DNA of 56,734 nucleotides from Rubrivivax sp. (GCA_022842305.1 JALHPY010000015.1:1-56734), one strand, 5' to 3'. Numbered from the stretch's first letter, positions 14,500 to 25,558 are shown. The notes: a model not told the origin generated them from the letters alone. A program made the numbers and translations.

Positions 14500-15558
14500 T
14501 CAGCCGCCGTCCGCCTGCAGCAAACGCCGTATCGGCGCGGCCAGGGCCAGCGCCAGGGCCTCATCGCGGGTCACCCAGCGGCCGGGGCCCAGGTCCGGCA
14601 CGGGTACGCCGCGCACCGGCCAATGCCAGGCCAGCGGCGCCAGCGTCCAGTCGAGATGCGTCAGCGTGTGCTGGAACGTCGGCAGCCATTCGCCCCGGCC
14701 GGGCCAGCCGGCCACCTGGGCTTGCAATGCCTCGGCCGAGTCGAACTCGGGCAGGCTCCACAGCCCCGCCCACACGCCCCGCGGCGGCCGCTGCACCAGC
14801 CACAGCTGATCACCCCTGTGCAAGCGCAGCAGCGCATGGCTGCGGCGCCCGCGCACCAGCCGGCGTGTCTTGATCGGCAGGCGCTCGGGCTGGCCACCGG
14901 CACGGGCCACGCAATCAGCAGCCAATGGGCACTGCGCGCAGGCCGGCCGGCGCTGGCTGCACACGCCCGCGCCCAGGTCCATCAGGCCCTGGGTGTAGGC
15001 CACCATGTCGCGCGCCGCCGGCAGCAGGGCCTGTGCCAGGGCGCCCAGCCGTCGCTGTTCGGACACATCGGCCAGGTCGCCCTCGAAGCCCAGGGCACGC
15101 GACAGCACGCGCTTGACGTTGCCGTCGAGGATGCTGACGCGCTCGTCGAAGCAGAAGGCGGCGATGGCCGCGGCCGTGGACGCGCCGATGCCCGGCAGGC
15201 CTGCCAGGGCCTGGGCCGTGCGCGGGAAGGCGCCGTCCAGCGTCTGCACCACCACCTGCGCACAGCGGTGCAGGTTGCGCGCGCGGCTGTAGTAGCCCAG
15301 GCCGCTCCACAGCGCCAGCACATCGTCCAGCGGCGCCGCGGCCAGCGCCTGCAGGTCGGGGAATCGCTGCAGAAAGCGCGCGTAGTAGGCCTGCACCGTG
15401 GCCACCTGCGTCTGCTGCAGCATGACCTCGGACAGCCACACGCGGTAGGGGTCGCGCGTGCCCTGCCACGGCAGGCCATGGCGGCCGTGCCGGTGCTGCC
15501 AGCGCACCACGCGCGCGGCCAGATCGGGGGCAGCGCCCGCCGCAGCCGGGGGCGTCAC
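14500..15558 (-). CDS. mutY: A/G-specific adenine DNA glycosylase MutY
   Basis: It removes adenine mispaired with 8-oxoguanine or G. The product is 352 residues from a GTG at 15558 that overlaps the dynamin gene stop (GTGA). Visible features: catalytic Glu in SEVMLQQTQVATV, helix-hairpin-helix LPGIGASTAAAIAAF, catalytic Asp in SILDGNVKRVLSR, the iron-sulfur cluster CSQRRPACAQCPLAADC (C-x6-C-x2-C-x5-C), and a NUDIX-like C-terminal domain for 8-oxoG recognition. A much longer upstream open frame exists but would run through the dynamin gene and is rejected. Confidence 0.95.
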   Translation of the reverse strand: MTPPAAAGAAPDLAARVVRWQHRHGRHGLPWQGTRDPYRVWLSEVMLQQTQVATVQAYYARFLQRFPDLQALAAAPLDDVLALWSGLGYYSRARNLHRCAQVVVQTLDGAFPRTAQALAGLPGIGASTAAAIAAFCFDERVSILDGNVKRVLSRALGFEGDLADVSEQRRLGALAQALLPAARDMVAYTQGLMDLGAGVCSQRRPACAQCPLAADCVARAGGQPERLPIKTRRLVRGRRSHALLRLHRGDQLWLVQRPPRGVWAGLWSLPEFDSAEALQAQVAGWPGRGEWLPTFQHTLTHLDWTLAPLAWHWPVRGVPVPDLGPGRWVTRDEALALALAAPIRRLLQADGG

Positions 15559-17561
15559 GCGGCGTCGCGCACCGAGGCTGTGGCACCCGCCAGCGGCGTG
15601 GTGGGCGTGGGCTCCCACTCCATGTCGCGGGCATGCGACAGGGCGTCGGCGGCCACCGTATCCAGGCGCGCTTGCAGTTGGCGCAGGTGCTCGTCCTGCG
15701 TCTGCACCTCGGCGATGCGCTTTTCCAGCTCGCCCGCGGCCGACTGCACGCGCTGCAGCGCTTCGCGCCGGCGCGAGAAGTTGCGCCGGCGTTCGCGCAG
15801 CTGCACCTCGACCTGGCTTTGCGCCGACTTGCTCCACATTTCAAGCTCGCCGGCGGCGTTTTCGAACACCACGCGCAGCTTGGACAGCAGCATGCGGCGA
15901 AACTGCTCGGCAAAGCCCGGCGCCGCCATGCGCCAGGCCTGGCTGAAGCCCAGGTAGCGGCCGTAGCTCTGCTCAATCAAGGCCAGTTCGTCGCGGAAGA
16001 TCTGCAGCGAAGGCACCGGCTCCAGTGCGAAGGCAAAGCCGAATTCGGTGTTCAGCTGCACGAAGCTGCCCTCGAGCATCTGGCGCATTTCTTCGGCCTG
16101 CGTGGCGGCGTTGACCAGCGCCGTGCGCAGCCGCGTCATCAGGGTCTCGAAGGCGCCGCGGCCGCCCAGGATGAAGGGCCGCGCGCCCAGCGAGGCCTGC
16201 ATGGCCGCCACCTCGGTGCGCAGCGCGTCGCTGGACAGCTGCGCCATCACCGAGCGCTGCAGCTTCATCTGCACCGCGCGCAGCGCCGCCAGGCGCGACA
16301 TGCAGCGCTCGAAGTCGGCCATCTCGGTGTCGACGCGCTCGATCATCATGCGCAGCTTGGCCGAGCTCTTGCCGCGCAGGCCGCGCAGGTCCAGCAGCTG
16401 CTCGGCCTGCTGGCGCCGGCGGTCGGCCAGGCGCCGGCCGGCTGCGCCGTGCAGCTGCTCGACAACGCTCACCACCGAGTGCACCAGCAGCTCTTGCCGA
16501 TGCGGCAGCAGGCCGGCGGCCAACGCGTCTTCGAGCGGCGTCAGGCGGCTGGCGGCCAGGGCCGCGGCGTTGCCTTCCAGCCGGGCCGTGAGCGCGTCGC
16601 GCGCCGACAGCGCAAACACGCGCTCCAGCGGCACGCCCAGGGTCTGTGCCGCGCCGTGGCGCTGGTGCTCGATCTGCTCCAGCACCTCGGACGGTGCGAT
16701 CAGCGGGTCGAACAGCGCGTCGATCTTGTTGAGCACGACAAAGCGTTCGAGGCTGGACTGACCCAGGTGTTCGCGCCAGATCGTCAGGTCGGACTTGGTG
16801 ACGCCGGTGTCGGCCGCGAGCACGAAGACCACGGCATGCGCCGAAGGCAGCAGGCCCAGCGTGAGCTCGGGTTCGGCACCGATGGCGTTGAGGCCCGGGG
16901 TGTCGATGACCACCAGGCCGCGCTGCAGCAGCGGGTGCGGGTAGTTGATGATGGCGTGGCGCCAGGCCGGCACCTCGACGTTGCCGTCTGCGCCCTGCGG
17001 CGGGTTGTCGTCGGGCTGGGAATCGTCCCAGAAACCCAGCGCCGTGGCCTGCTGCACGCTGACACGCTGCGTGCGCGTGACGGCGGTGAGCGCCTGCACC
17101 AGGGTCTGCGGCTGGCGCGGGTCCAGCGGCACCAGCTGCCAATGCTCGGGGCGCGGCCGCAGTTCGGCCAGCGCCAGGCCGCGCAGCCGGGTCTCGATGG
17201 GCAGCAGCATCAGGCGCGGCGGCTGCTCGCGCTCATAGCGCAGCTCCACCGGGCACATGGTGGTGCGGCCGGGTGTGGCGGGCAGCACGCGGCCGCCGGA
17301 ATCGGCAAAGAAGATGGCGTTGATCAGCTCGGACTTGCCGCGCGAGAACTCGGCCACGAAGGCCACGGTCAGCGTCTCGGCGGCCAGGCGCTCGCGCAAC
17401 GCCGCCAGTGCGGCGGCATCGTGGTCGTCCAGCAGGTCCTGCTCGGACAAGGCGCGGCCCAGTTGCACCACGTGGCGGTCGAGTGCCGCGCGCCAGGTGG
17501 CCAGCGCATCCAGACTTTCGGCAATTCGACTCGGGGTCGGACTGGGCATCAATGAATCCAC
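15555..17561 (-). CDS. Dynamin-like GTPase
   Basis: The product is 668 residues. The GTPase domain has a P-loop variant AEFSRGKSELINAIFF (Ala in place of the first Gly), switch-I Thr in TPGRTTMCPVEL, G3 DTPGLNAIG and G4 LNKIDAL. The rest is helical with coiled-coil stretches (about 560-650), as in bacterial dynamin-like proteins that act at membranes. A second ATG 12 nt in (MPSPTPSR) is possible. It sits between mutM and mutY and its stop overlaps the mutY start, so the three are likely co-expressed. Confidence 0.85.
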   Translation of the reverse strand: MDSLMPSPTPSRIAESLDALATWRAALDRHVVQLGRALSEQDLLDDHDAAALAALRERLAAETLTVAFVAEFSRGKSELINAIFFADSGGRVLPATPGRTTMCPVELRYEREQPPRLMLLPIETRLRGLALAELRPRPEHWQLVPLDPRQPQTLVQALTAVTRTQRVSVQQATALGFWDDSQPDDNPPQGADGNVEVPAWRHAIINYPHPLLQRGLVVIDTPGLNAIGAEPELTLGLLPSAHAVVFVLAADTGVTKSDLTIWREHLGQSSLERFVVLNKIDALFDPLIAPSEVLEQIEHQRHGAAQTLGVPLERVFALSARDALTARLEGNAAALAASRLTPLEDALAAGLLPHRQELLVHSVVSVVEQLHGAAGRRLADRRRQQAEQLLDLRGLRGKSSAKLRMMIERVDTEMADFERCMSRLAALRAVQMKLQRSVMAQLSSDALRTEVAAMQASLGARPFILGGRGAFETLMTRLRTALVNAATQAEEMRQMLEGSFVQLNTEFGFAFALEPVPSLQIFRDELALIEQSYGRYLGFSQAWRMAAPGFAEQFRRMLLSKLRVVFENAAGELEMWSKSAQSQVEVQLRERRRNFSRRREALQRVQSAAGELEKRIAEVQTQDEHLRQLQARLDTVAADALSHARDMEWEPTPTTPLAGATASVRDAA

Positions 17562-17634
17562 AGTGGGCCGCAGCGCAGCATGCTAGCGCAGCAAACCCAA
17601 CGGCAACATGGTGATTTGCAAGGGCTTCTGGCTG

Positions 17635-18480
17635 TTACCTGCGTTGACAACCGGCACAGAAGAAGGTCGAGCGTTGCCCCTGCACACGGCGCTGCACGGT
17701 GCCGCCGCAGCGCACGCAGGCCTGCCCCGCGCGGCCATAGACCGCGGCCACCTGCTGGAAGGCGCCGGCCGCGCCGTGCACGTCGCTGAAATCACGCAGC
17801 GTCGACCCGCCCAGCGCCAGCGCCCGCGCCAGCGTCTCGCGCAGCGCCGCCAACAGGCGCGCGGCGCGCGGCCGGCTGATGCGGTCGGCGCGCAGCGCCG
17901 GGTGGATGCCGGCCGCGTGCAGCGCCTCGCAGGCGTAGATGTTGCCCGCGCCAACCACCACCTGCCCGCCCAGCAGCACCGCCTTGATGGGAGCGCCACG
18001 CTGTTGCAGCGCGGCGTGGAAGCTTGCCGCGGTGAAGCCGAGGTCGAAGGGTTCGGCGCCCAGGCGCGCCAGCAGGGGCGCCGCCGGCGGCAGGTCCAGG
18101 CCCGGCGACCAGAGCACGGCACCGAAGCGCCGTGGGTCGTTCAGGCGCAGCGTGCCGCGCTCGGTGACCAGGTCGAAGTGGTCGTGCGGGCCGGGCGGCG
18201 GCGCCGGCTGCAGCAGCGCCAGCGAACCCGACATCCCCAGGTGCATCAGCAGGCCGCCACCGGCCGCACGCCCGGCGCCATCGCCAGCCGCGTGCAAGGG
18301 CAGCCACAGGTACTTGCCGCGCCGCTCCACATCGCCCAGCACAAGACCATGCAGCGCGTCGGGCGGGCAGCCCAACGGCCAGCGCAGGGGCTTGCCCAGG
18401 CGAATCGCCAGCACCCGTGCGGCTTTCAACGGTCCGGCGATGCCCTGCCGCGTGACCTCTACTTCGGGGAGTTCGGGCAT
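17635..18480 (-). CDS. mutM: Formamidopyrimidine-DNA glycosylase MutM (Fpg)
   Basis: It excises 8-oxoguanine and formamidopyrimidines and cleaves the backbone. The product is 281 residues. It begins MPELPEVEV (catalytic P1 after Met removal, E2), has the conserved Lys in ERRGKYLWL, the H2TH region (VVGAGNIYACEALHAAGI), and a C-terminal zinc finger with C-x2-C and C-x2-C (CVRCGG, FFCAGC). It is divergent from the TPR gene, with about 45 bp between starts. Confidence 0.96.
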   Translation of the reverse strand: MPELPEVEVTRQGIAGPLKAARVLAIRLGKPLRWPLGCPPDALHGLVLGDVERRGKYLWLPLHAAGDGAGRAAGGGLLMHLGMSGSLALLQPAPPPGPHDHFDLVTERGTLRLNDPRRFGAVLWSPGLDLPPAAPLLARLGAEPFDLGFTAASFHAALQQRGAPIKAVLLGGQVVVGAGNIYACEALHAAGIHPALRADRISRPRAARLLAALRETLARALALGGSTLRDFSDVHGAAGAFQQVAAVYGRAGQACVRCGGTVQRRVQGQRSTFFCAGCQRR

Positions 18481-18524
18481 GCAGCCATTATGTGAGAATG
18501 ACTTTCAATCCCGAGGAAGCCACG

Positions 18525-20333
18525 ATGTCCCAACGTCGCCGCTGGCAGCTTGCGCTGGCCCTGTTGTTCGCGGCGCCCGCGCTCGGCGGGCTGACCGTGG
18601 CGCAGGCACAGAAGGCGGCAGCGCCCGCCGCAGCTGCCGCCTCGGCACCCGCCGGCAGTTCGATGCTCAACGACCAGCTGCTGTACCAGCTGCTGATCGG
18701 CGAGATGGCCCTGAACCGGGGCGACGCCGCCACTGCCTACGAATGGATGCTCGACGCCGCGCGCCGCTCGCGCGACGAAGGCCTGTACCGCCGCGTGGTC
18801 GACATCGCGCTGCAGGCCCGCGCCGGCGAGCAGGCGCTCAACGCCACGCGCGCCTGGCGGCTGTCGCACCCGCAGTCGATGGACGCGCTGCGCATGCAGC
18901 TGCAGGTGCTGCTGCTCATCAACCGCACCGATGCCCTGCCCGAACCGCTGCGCGCACTGCTGGCCACCGCGCCCGCGGCCGAGCGCCCCGGCCTGATCTC
19001 GGCCCTGCCGCGCTTCCTGCAGCGCACCAGTGATCCGGCGCTGGTGGCGCGGCTGCTCGAAAGCACGCTCGAACCCTACCGCCAGTTGCCCGACACCGGT
19101 CTGGCCGTGCGTCTGTCGCTGGGCCGCGCCTGGCTCGAAGCGCGCGACCCCGAGCGCACGCTGGCGCTGGTGCGCGAAGCCCAGGCACTGGACGCCGCGG
19201 CGCCCGGCGTGGCGCTGCTGGCGCTGGAGCTGATGCGCGAGCGCCCGCAGGCCGAGGCCCTGGTGCTCGACTACCTGGGCCGCGCCGACGCCGAGCCGGC
19301 GCTGCGCATGGCCTACATCCGCGTACTCACCGGCATGCAGCGCTATGCCGACGCGGCCGGCCAGCTGGAAGCCGCCACGCGGCTGCAGCCCGAGGTGGCG
19401 GCGCCCTACCTGTCGCTGGGGGCCATCCAGCTCGAACTCAAGCACCTCAAGGAGGGCGAGGCTGCGCTGCTGCGCTACCTCGAACTGGTACAGGCGCAGC
19501 CTGCTGCGCCGGCCGAGACACCGCACCCCCCATTGGGCGACGACGACGATGCCCCGCGCGCCGACAGCGGCCCGGTGCAGGCCTGGCTGATGCTGGCGCA
19601 GGCGGCGCAGGACCGCGGCGACTTCAAGGCCGCAGAGACCTGGCTGTCCAAGGTGGAAGACCCGCAGCGCGCGCTCGAGGTACAGAGCCGCCGCGCCGTC
19701 ATCCTGGCGCGCCAGGGCAAGCTGGCCCAGGCACGTGCGCTGATCCACGGCGTGCCGGAGCGCAACGCCGACGACGCCCGCGCCAAGCTGGTGGCCGAGG
19801 CCGCCGTGCTGCGCGACGTGAAGCGCTGGCGCGACGCCTACGACGTGCTGGCCAGCGCCTCGCAGCGCTTCATCGACGACACCGACCTCATCTATGAGCA
19901 GGCCATGATGGCCGAGAAGCTCGAGAAGCTCGACGACATGGAGCAGTTGCTGCGCCGCGTCATCGCCATCAAGCCCGACAACGCACACGCGCACAACGCG
20001 CTGGGCTACTCACTGGCCGACCGCCGGCAGCGCCTGCCCGAAGCCCGCGAACTGGTGCAGCGCGCGCTGGAGCTGGCCCCCGGCGACCCCTTCATCACCG
20101 ACAGCATGGGCTGGGTCGAGTTCCGCCTGGGCAACAAGACCGAGGCGCTGCGCCTGCTGCGCCTGGCCTACAAGGCGCGCCCCGACACCGAGATCGCCGC
20201 CCACCTGGGCGAGGTTCTGTGGTCGATGGGCGAGCGCGAAGAAGCGCGCCGCATCTGGCGCGAAGCCAGCGGCCGCGACGCCGGCAACGACGTGCTGCGC
20301 GAGACGCTCGCGCGCCTGCAAGCCGACCTGTGA
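18525..20333 (+). CDS. Exported tetratricopeptide-repeat protein
   Basis: The product is 602 residues. An N-terminal signal peptide is clear (RRRWQLALALLFAAPALGG with AQA cleavage region). After an Ala-rich linker come many TPR-like helix pairs, best seen near 380-580: DNAHAHNALGYSLADR, DPFITDSMGWVEFRLGN and TEIAAHLGEVLWSMG. This is the periplasmic or outer-membrane TPR protein normally found before lolB and ispE in Betaproteobacteria. The ATG at 18525 is chosen for its AGGAAG ribosome site. Its stop overlaps the lolB start (GTGA). Confidence 0.87.
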   Translation: MSQRRRWQLALALLFAAPALGGLTVAQAQKAAAPAAAAASAPAGSSMLNDQLLYQLLIGEMALNRGDAATAYEWMLDAARRSRDEGLYRRVVDIALQARAGEQALNATRAWRLSHPQSMDALRMQLQVLLLINRTDALPEPLRALLATAPAAERPGLISALPRFLQRTSDPALVARLLESTLEPYRQLPDTGLAVRLSLGRAWLEARDPERTLALVREAQALDAAAPGVALLALELMRERPQAEALVLDYLGRADAEPALRMAYIRVLTGMQRYADAAGQLEAATRLQPEVAAPYLSLGAIQLELKHLKEGEAALLRYLELVQAQPAAPAETPHPPLGDDDDAPRADSGPVQAWLMLAQAAQDRGDFKAAETWLSKVEDPQRALEVQSRRAVILARQGKLAQARALIHGVPERNADDARAKLVAEAAVLRDVKRWRDAYDVLASASQRFIDDTDLIYEQAMMAEKLEKLDDMEQLLRRVIAIKPDNAHAHNALGYSLADRRQRLPEARELVQRALELAPGDPFITDSMGWVEFRLGNKTEALRLLRLAYKARPDTEIAAHLGEVLWSMGEREEARRIWREASGRDAGNDVLRETLARLQADL

Positions 20334-20857
20334 GCCTGCGCGTCGGGCTGGCGCTGGCCATCGCAGCCGTGCTGGCGGCCTGCGCCAGCACGCCCCCCGG
20401 CCCGCAAGAGGCCGGCTGGACCAGCGGCCGCATGAGCCTGAAGGTCGAAGCCTGGGGCACCGAGCCCGCACGCAGCGTGGGCAGCAGCTTCGAGCTGCGC
20501 GGCGGGCCCGAATCGGGTGAGCTGCGCCTGACATCGCCACTGGGCACGCGCGTGGCCTCGGCGCGCTGGGCCGCGGGCGAGGCCGTGCTCACCACCGCCG
20601 ACGGCGAACGCCGCTTCGCCAGCCTGGACGAACTGTCGCGCGAAGCCCTGGGCGAGGCCCTGCCGCTGGCCGCCCTGCCCGACTGGCTGGCCGGCAGGCC
20701 CTGGCGCGGCGCCCCGCACCGCGCGCACACCGATGGCTTCGAGCAACTGGGCTGGCAGGTGGGCCTGACACGCCTGGCCGAGGGCTGGATCGACGCCCGG
20801 CGCGAGGCCCCGCCGGTGGTGGCGGTGCGCGTCAAGCTCGACGCGCCGGAGCCCTGA
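20330..20857 (+). CDS. lolB: Outer-membrane lipoprotein LolB
   Basis: LolB receives lipoproteins from LolA and inserts them in the outer membrane. The product is 175 residues from a GTG overlapping the upstream stop. The signal peptide ends in the lipobox LAAC (Cys at residue 17). The mature part shows WTSGRMSLKVEAWG, GELRLTSPLGTRVASARW and WLAGRPW, matching the family. It is somewhat shorter than enterobacterial LolB (about 200). ispE begins 4 bp after it. Confidence 0.88.
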   Translation: MSLRVGLALAIAAVLAACASTPPGPQEAGWTSGRMSLKVEAWGTEPARSVGSSFELRGGPESGELRLTSPLGTRVASARWAAGEAVLTTADGERRFASLDELSREALGEALPLAALPDWLAGRPWRGAPHRAHTDGFEQLGWQVGLTRLAEGWIDARREAPPVVAVRVKLDAPEP

Positions 20858-20861
20858 CCGC

Positions 20862-21779
20862 ATGGCCTTGCGCGCCCTGTACGACGTGCCGGCACCGGCC
20901 AAGCTCAACCTCTTCCTGCACGTGGTGGGGCGGCGCGCCGACGGCTACCACCTGCTGCAGTCGCCCTTCGTGCTGATCGACTGGGCCGACACGCTGCACT
21001 TCGAGCGCCGTGAAGATGGCCGCCTGGTGCGGCACGACCTGGGCGATGCACTGCCCGCCGATGACCTGTGCCTGCGCGCTGCACGCGCGCTGCAGGCTGC
21101 CAGCGGCACACCCCTGGGCGCCGATGTGTCCATCGCCAAGCGCGTGCCCGCCGGCGCCGGCATGGGCGGCGGCAGCTCCGACGCGGCCAGTACGCTGCTG
21201 GCGCTGAACCGCCTGTGGGGGCTGAACTGGCCGCGCCAGCGCCTGGCCCAGATCGGCCTGGCGCTGGGTGCCGACGTTCCCTTCTTCCTGGGCGGATACA
21301 ACGCCTTCGTCGAAGGCATCGGCGAACGGCTGACCCCGATTGCGGTGCCGCCCACAGCGTTTGCCGTGCTCAAGCCGGCCGCGTCCTTGCCTACCGCAGA
21401 CATTTTTCGGCACCCGGCGCTGAGACGCGACACCGAACCCCTTATACTCACAGGCTCTCTTGACGACGCAGGAATATCGGTTCTGCCAGCGGAGTGGGAT
21501 GCAGGTGAAGGCGGCGGGTATTTCGGCCGCAACGATCTGCAGATCCCCGCCGAAGACCGGTGTCCCGAGGTAGCGCAAGCCGCCCGTTGGCTGGAGTCCC
21601 GATTCGGCAACAGCCGCATGACGGGCTCGGGCAGCGCGGTTTTCGCAACAGTCGGCGCGAGAGTCGGCACGGTCGAGCCACCCAGGGCGACATTTCCGGC
21701 GGAAGAGTTGCCGCCGGGTTGGGTGGGGCGGATGTGCTGCAGCCTTCAGGCGCATCCGCTGGTCGGGTGGGCAGGCTGA
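20862..21779 (+). CDS. ispE: 4-diphosphocytidyl-2-C-methyl-D-erythritol kinase
   Basis: It is the ATP-dependent kinase of the MEP isoprenoid pathway. The product is 305 residues: N-terminal PAPAKLNLFLHVVGRRADGYH, GHMP-kinase ATP motif PAGAGMGGGSSDAAST, GADVPFF, and the C-terminal MTGSGSAVFA. The last 40 residues are less conserved and Pro/Cys-rich. Confidence 0.95.
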   Translation: MALRALYDVPAPAKLNLFLHVVGRRADGYHLLQSPFVLIDWADTLHFERREDGRLVRHDLGDALPADDLCLRAARALQAASGTPLGADVSIAKRVPAGAGMGGGSSDAASTLLALNRLWGLNWPRQRLAQIGLALGADVPFFLGGYNAFVEGIGERLTPIAVPPTAFAVLKPAASLPTADIFRHPALRRDTEPLILTGSLDDAGISVLPAEWDAGEGGGYFGRNDLQIPAEDRCPEVAQAARWLESRFGNSRMTGSGSAVFATVGARVGTVEPPRATFPAEELPPGWVGRMCCSLQAHPLVGWAG

Positions 21780-21817
21780 GACGGTTTTGGGTGGTGGCCT
21801 CGTGCCACGACCTGTGT

Positions 21818-21894
21818 AGGGGAGTCGCCAAGTTGGTCAAGGCATCGGATTTTGATTCCGACATGCGAGGGTTCGAGTCCTTCCTCCCCTGCCA
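21818..21894 (+). tRNA. tRNA-Gln (UUG)
   Basis: A 77-nt cloverleaf: acceptor AGGGGAG pairing with CTCCCCT, anticodon stem CGGAT/..TTCCG with loop TTTTGAT (anticodon UUG), T arm GAGGG/CCTTC, encoded GCCA end. It lies between ispE and prs as in many Burkholderiales. Confidence 0.96.
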
Positions 21895-21952
21895 AACATC
21901 TTCTGACGCCGCGGTCACACACTGATCGGGCACCGCCCAGCGGAGACATCAC

Positions 21953-22915
21953 GTGCTTTTCAACACCCTGCTGTTCACCGGCAACGCCAACCCGGTGCTG
22001 GCGCAGGAGATCGCCTCCAACCTCGGCGTCGAACTCGGCCAGGCCGCGGTCGGCCGCTTCTCCGACGGCGAAGTCACGGTCGAGTTGCGCCAGAACGTGC
22101 GCGCGCGTGACGTCTTCGTCATGCAGCCCACCTGCACGCCGACCAACGAGAACCTGATGGAACTGCTCATCATGGTCGATGCGCTCAAGCGTGCCAGTGC
22201 ACGCCGCATCACCGCGGTGATGCCCTACTTCGGCTATGCCCGCCAGGACCGCCGGCCGCGCAGCACGCGCGTGCCCATCAGCGCCAAGGTGGTGGCCAAC
22301 CTGCTCGAGACCGTGGGCGTCGAGCGCGTGCTCACCATGGACCTGCACGCCGACCAGATCCAGGGCTTCTTCGACATCCCGGTCGACAACATCTACGCCA
22401 GCCCGGTGCTGCTGTCCGACCTGAAGAGCCGCGACTATCCCAACCTGGTGGTGATCTCGCCCGACGTTGGCGGTGTGGTGCGCGCGCGTGCGCTGGCCAA
22501 GCAGCTGGGCTGCGACCTGGCCATCATCGACAAGCGCCGTGCCGCGGCCAACGTGTCCGAGGTGATGCACGTCATCGGCGAGATCGAAGGCCGCAACTGC
22601 GTCATCATGGACGACATGATCGACACCGCCGGCACGCTGGTGAAGGCGGCCGAGGTGCTGAAGGCGCGCGGCGCGCTCAGCGTCTACGCCTACTGCACGC
22701 ACCCGGTGTTCTCGGGCCCGGCGGTCGAGCGCATCAAGGCCTCGCAGATCGACGAGGTCGTCATCACCAACACCATCCCGCTGTCCGACGCGGCGCGCGC
22801 CTGTCCCAAGATCCGCCAACTTTCGGTGGCCTTCCTCTTTGCCGAGACCATCCGGCGCATCAGCGACGGCGAGTCGGTGACTTCGCTGTTTGCCGAGCAG
22901 AACAGCAACTTCTGA
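21953..22915 (+). CDS. prs: Ribose-phosphate pyrophosphokinase
   Basis: It makes PRPP from ribose-5-phosphate and ATP, feeding purine, pyrimidine, NAD, histidine and tryptophan synthesis. The product is 320 residues from a GTG start preceded by CGGAGA. Features: [22 protein letters not shown] with the ATP-binding loop, and the PRPP-binding signature [13 protein letters not shown]. Length is normal for class I PRPP synthases. Confidence 0.97.
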   Translation: MLFNTLLFTGNANPVLAQEIASNLGVELGQAAVGRFSDGEVTVELRQNVRARDVFVMQPTCTPTNENLMELLIMVDALKRASARRITAVMPYFGYARQDRRPRSTRVPISAKVVANLLETVGVERVLTMDLHADQIQGFFDIPVDNIYASPVLLSDLKSRDYPNLVVISPDVGGVVRARALAKQLGCDLAIIDKRRAAANVSEVMHVIGEIEGRNCVIMDDMIDTAGTLVKAAEVLKARGALSVYAYCTHPVFSGPAVERIKASQIDEVVITNTIPLSDAARACPKIRQLSVAFLFAETIRRISDGESVTSLFAEQNSNF

Positions 22916-23020
22916 GATTCGGGCCGGCGGCTCCTTGCGAGCCATCGACCCTTTCGCGACGGGTTCACGCCCGTCAAGCCCGAGCACCTGGTCGCGGGTG
23001 TCTCACCACTTGGAGAAACC

Positions 23021-23671
23021 ATGAAATTCACCGCTTACGAGCGTACGCTGCAGGGGACCGGAGCGAGCCGCCGCCTGCGCCACGCTGCCAAGGTGCCCGG
23101 CATCGTCTACGGCGCCGGCACGCCCGCGATGGTCGAGCTGGACCACAACGCGCTGTTCTTCGCGCTCAAGAAGGAGGCCTTCCACTCGTCCATCCTCGAG
23201 ATGGAACTGGGCGGCAAGACCGAGAAGGTGCTGCTGCGCGACTTCCAGATGCACGCCTGGAAGCCCATCGTCATGCACGTGGATTTCCAGCGCGTGGATG
23301 AGACCACGCGGCTGCGCAAGAAGGTGCCGCTGCACTTTGCGGGTGAAGAAAATTCGCCGGCAGTCAAGACCGACAAGTGCCTGATCAGCCATGTCCGCAC
23401 CGATCTCGAGATCGAATGCCTGGCCTCCGAGCTGCCCGAGTTCGTGACCATCGACCTGTCGAACCTGGTCAAGAACCAGAGCCTTCACGCCAGCGACCTG
23501 AAGCTGCCCGAGGGCATCAAGGCCGTCAAGCACGGCACGCTCAACCCGGTGATCGTGGCCGTGACGCTGCCCCGCATCGAAGAAGAAGCCGCGCCCACCG
23601 TGGTGGTGGCCGCGCCCGAGAAGGGCAAGGGCGCCAAGCCCAAGAAGAACGAGAAGCAGAACGCGCGCTAG
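23021..23671 (+). CDS. rplY: 50S ribosomal protein L25 (Ctc/TL5 form)
   Basis: It binds 5S rRNA. The product is 216 residues, the long form with a C-terminal Ctc domain after the L25 domain, ending in a Lys/Ala-rich tail ([13 protein letters not shown]). The VPGIVYGAG motif near residues 25-33 marks the family. A good GGAG ribosome site precedes the ATG, and an intrinsic terminator follows 44 bp after the stop. Confidence 0.95.
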   Translation: MKFTAYERTLQGTGASRRLRHAAKVPGIVYGAGTPAMVELDHNALFFALKKEAFHSSILEMELGGKTEKVLLRDFQMHAWKPIVMHVDFQRVDETTRLRKKVPLHFAGEENSPAVKTDKCLISHVRTDLEIECLASELPEFVTIDLSNLVKNQSLHASDLKLPEGIKAVKHGTLNPVIVAVTLPRIEEEAAPTVVVAAPEKGKGAKPKKNEKQNAR

Positions 23672-23715
23672 GCACCCGGAGGGGGGGCACGCCTCCCCCG
23701 TCGCCGCCCGCTGCA

Positions 23716-23740
23716 GGCCCCACTCCGGTGGGGCCTTTTT
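23716..23740 (+). terminator. Intrinsic terminator after rplY
   Basis: An 8-bp stem GGCCCCAC/GTGGGGCC with loop TCCG is followed by TTTTT. It is the clearest Rho-independent terminator in the window. Confidence 0.9.
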
Positions 23741-23768
23741 CATGGTCGCGGCTCGGATAATCGTGCCC

Positions 23769-24409
23769 ATGATTCGACTCTTCGTCGGCCTGGGCAACCC
23801 GGGCAGTGAATACGAGGCCACGCGCCACAACGCCGGCTTCTGGTGGCTGGACGCGCTGGCCGACAAGCTGGGTGCACGCCTGCAGCCCGAGCGCAGCTAT
23901 CAGGCGCTGGCGGCGCGGGTGAACCGGGCCGACGGCCCCGTGTGGCTGCTCGAGCCCATGACCTTCATGAACCGCTCGGGCTTCTCGGTGGCGGCGCTGG
24001 CGCGCTTCTTCAAGATCGAGCCGGCGCAGATCCTGGTGGTGCACGACGAGCTCGACCTGCTGCCCGGCCAGGCCAAGCTCAAGTTCGGTGGCAGCGCCGC
24101 CGGGCACAACGGCCTGAAGGACATCCACGGCCAACTGGGCACGCAGGACTTCTGGCGCCTGCGCCTGGGCATAGGCCACCCCGGCGTCAAGGCCGAGGTC
24201 GTCAACTACGTGCTCAAGCGGCCCTCGCCCGACCACCGCGAGGCCATCGCCAAGGCCATCGAACAGTCGTTGTCGGCCAGCGAGCCCCTGCTGGCAGGCG
24301 ACATGGACAAGGCCCTGGCCCTGATCCACGCGCAGCCGCCGCGCCCCAAGCCGCCGCGCCGTCTGCCCCCGCCCCCGCCCCCACCCGCTGCCCCGGAAGG
24401 AGAAGCCCC

Positions 24410-24413
<4 letters not shown>
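23769..24413 (+). CDS. pth: Peptidyl-tRNA hydrolase
   Basis: It recycles tRNA from peptidyl-tRNA. The product is 214 residues from ATG 23769, which gives the normal [12 protein letters not shown] start; an upstream ATG at 23742 would overlap the terminator's T-tract. Catalytic His in TRHNAGFW, Asn in FMNRSG and [10 protein letters not shown] are present, as is [13 protein letters not shown]. It carries an extra Pro-rich tail of about 20 residues (nine-Pro run) not needed for activity. Confidence 0.95.
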
Positions 24414-25523
<1,110 letters not shown>

Positions 25524-25558
25524 TCAAGGCTCGGCGGCGCGGGCGCAGTGTAGCCCGC

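Noticed and set aside
11256..14564. A 1102-codon open frame on the minus strand opposite recN, rapZ and the LON-domain gene
   Set aside because: The composition is Gln/His/Arg/Ala-rich as expected for the antisense of high-GC genes. All three plus-strand genes have intact diagnostic motifs and explain the region.
23742..23768. Upstream ATG for pth
   Set aside because: It would begin 2 bp after the T-tract of the rplY terminator and adds nine residues absent from the conserved [12 protein letters not shown] start.
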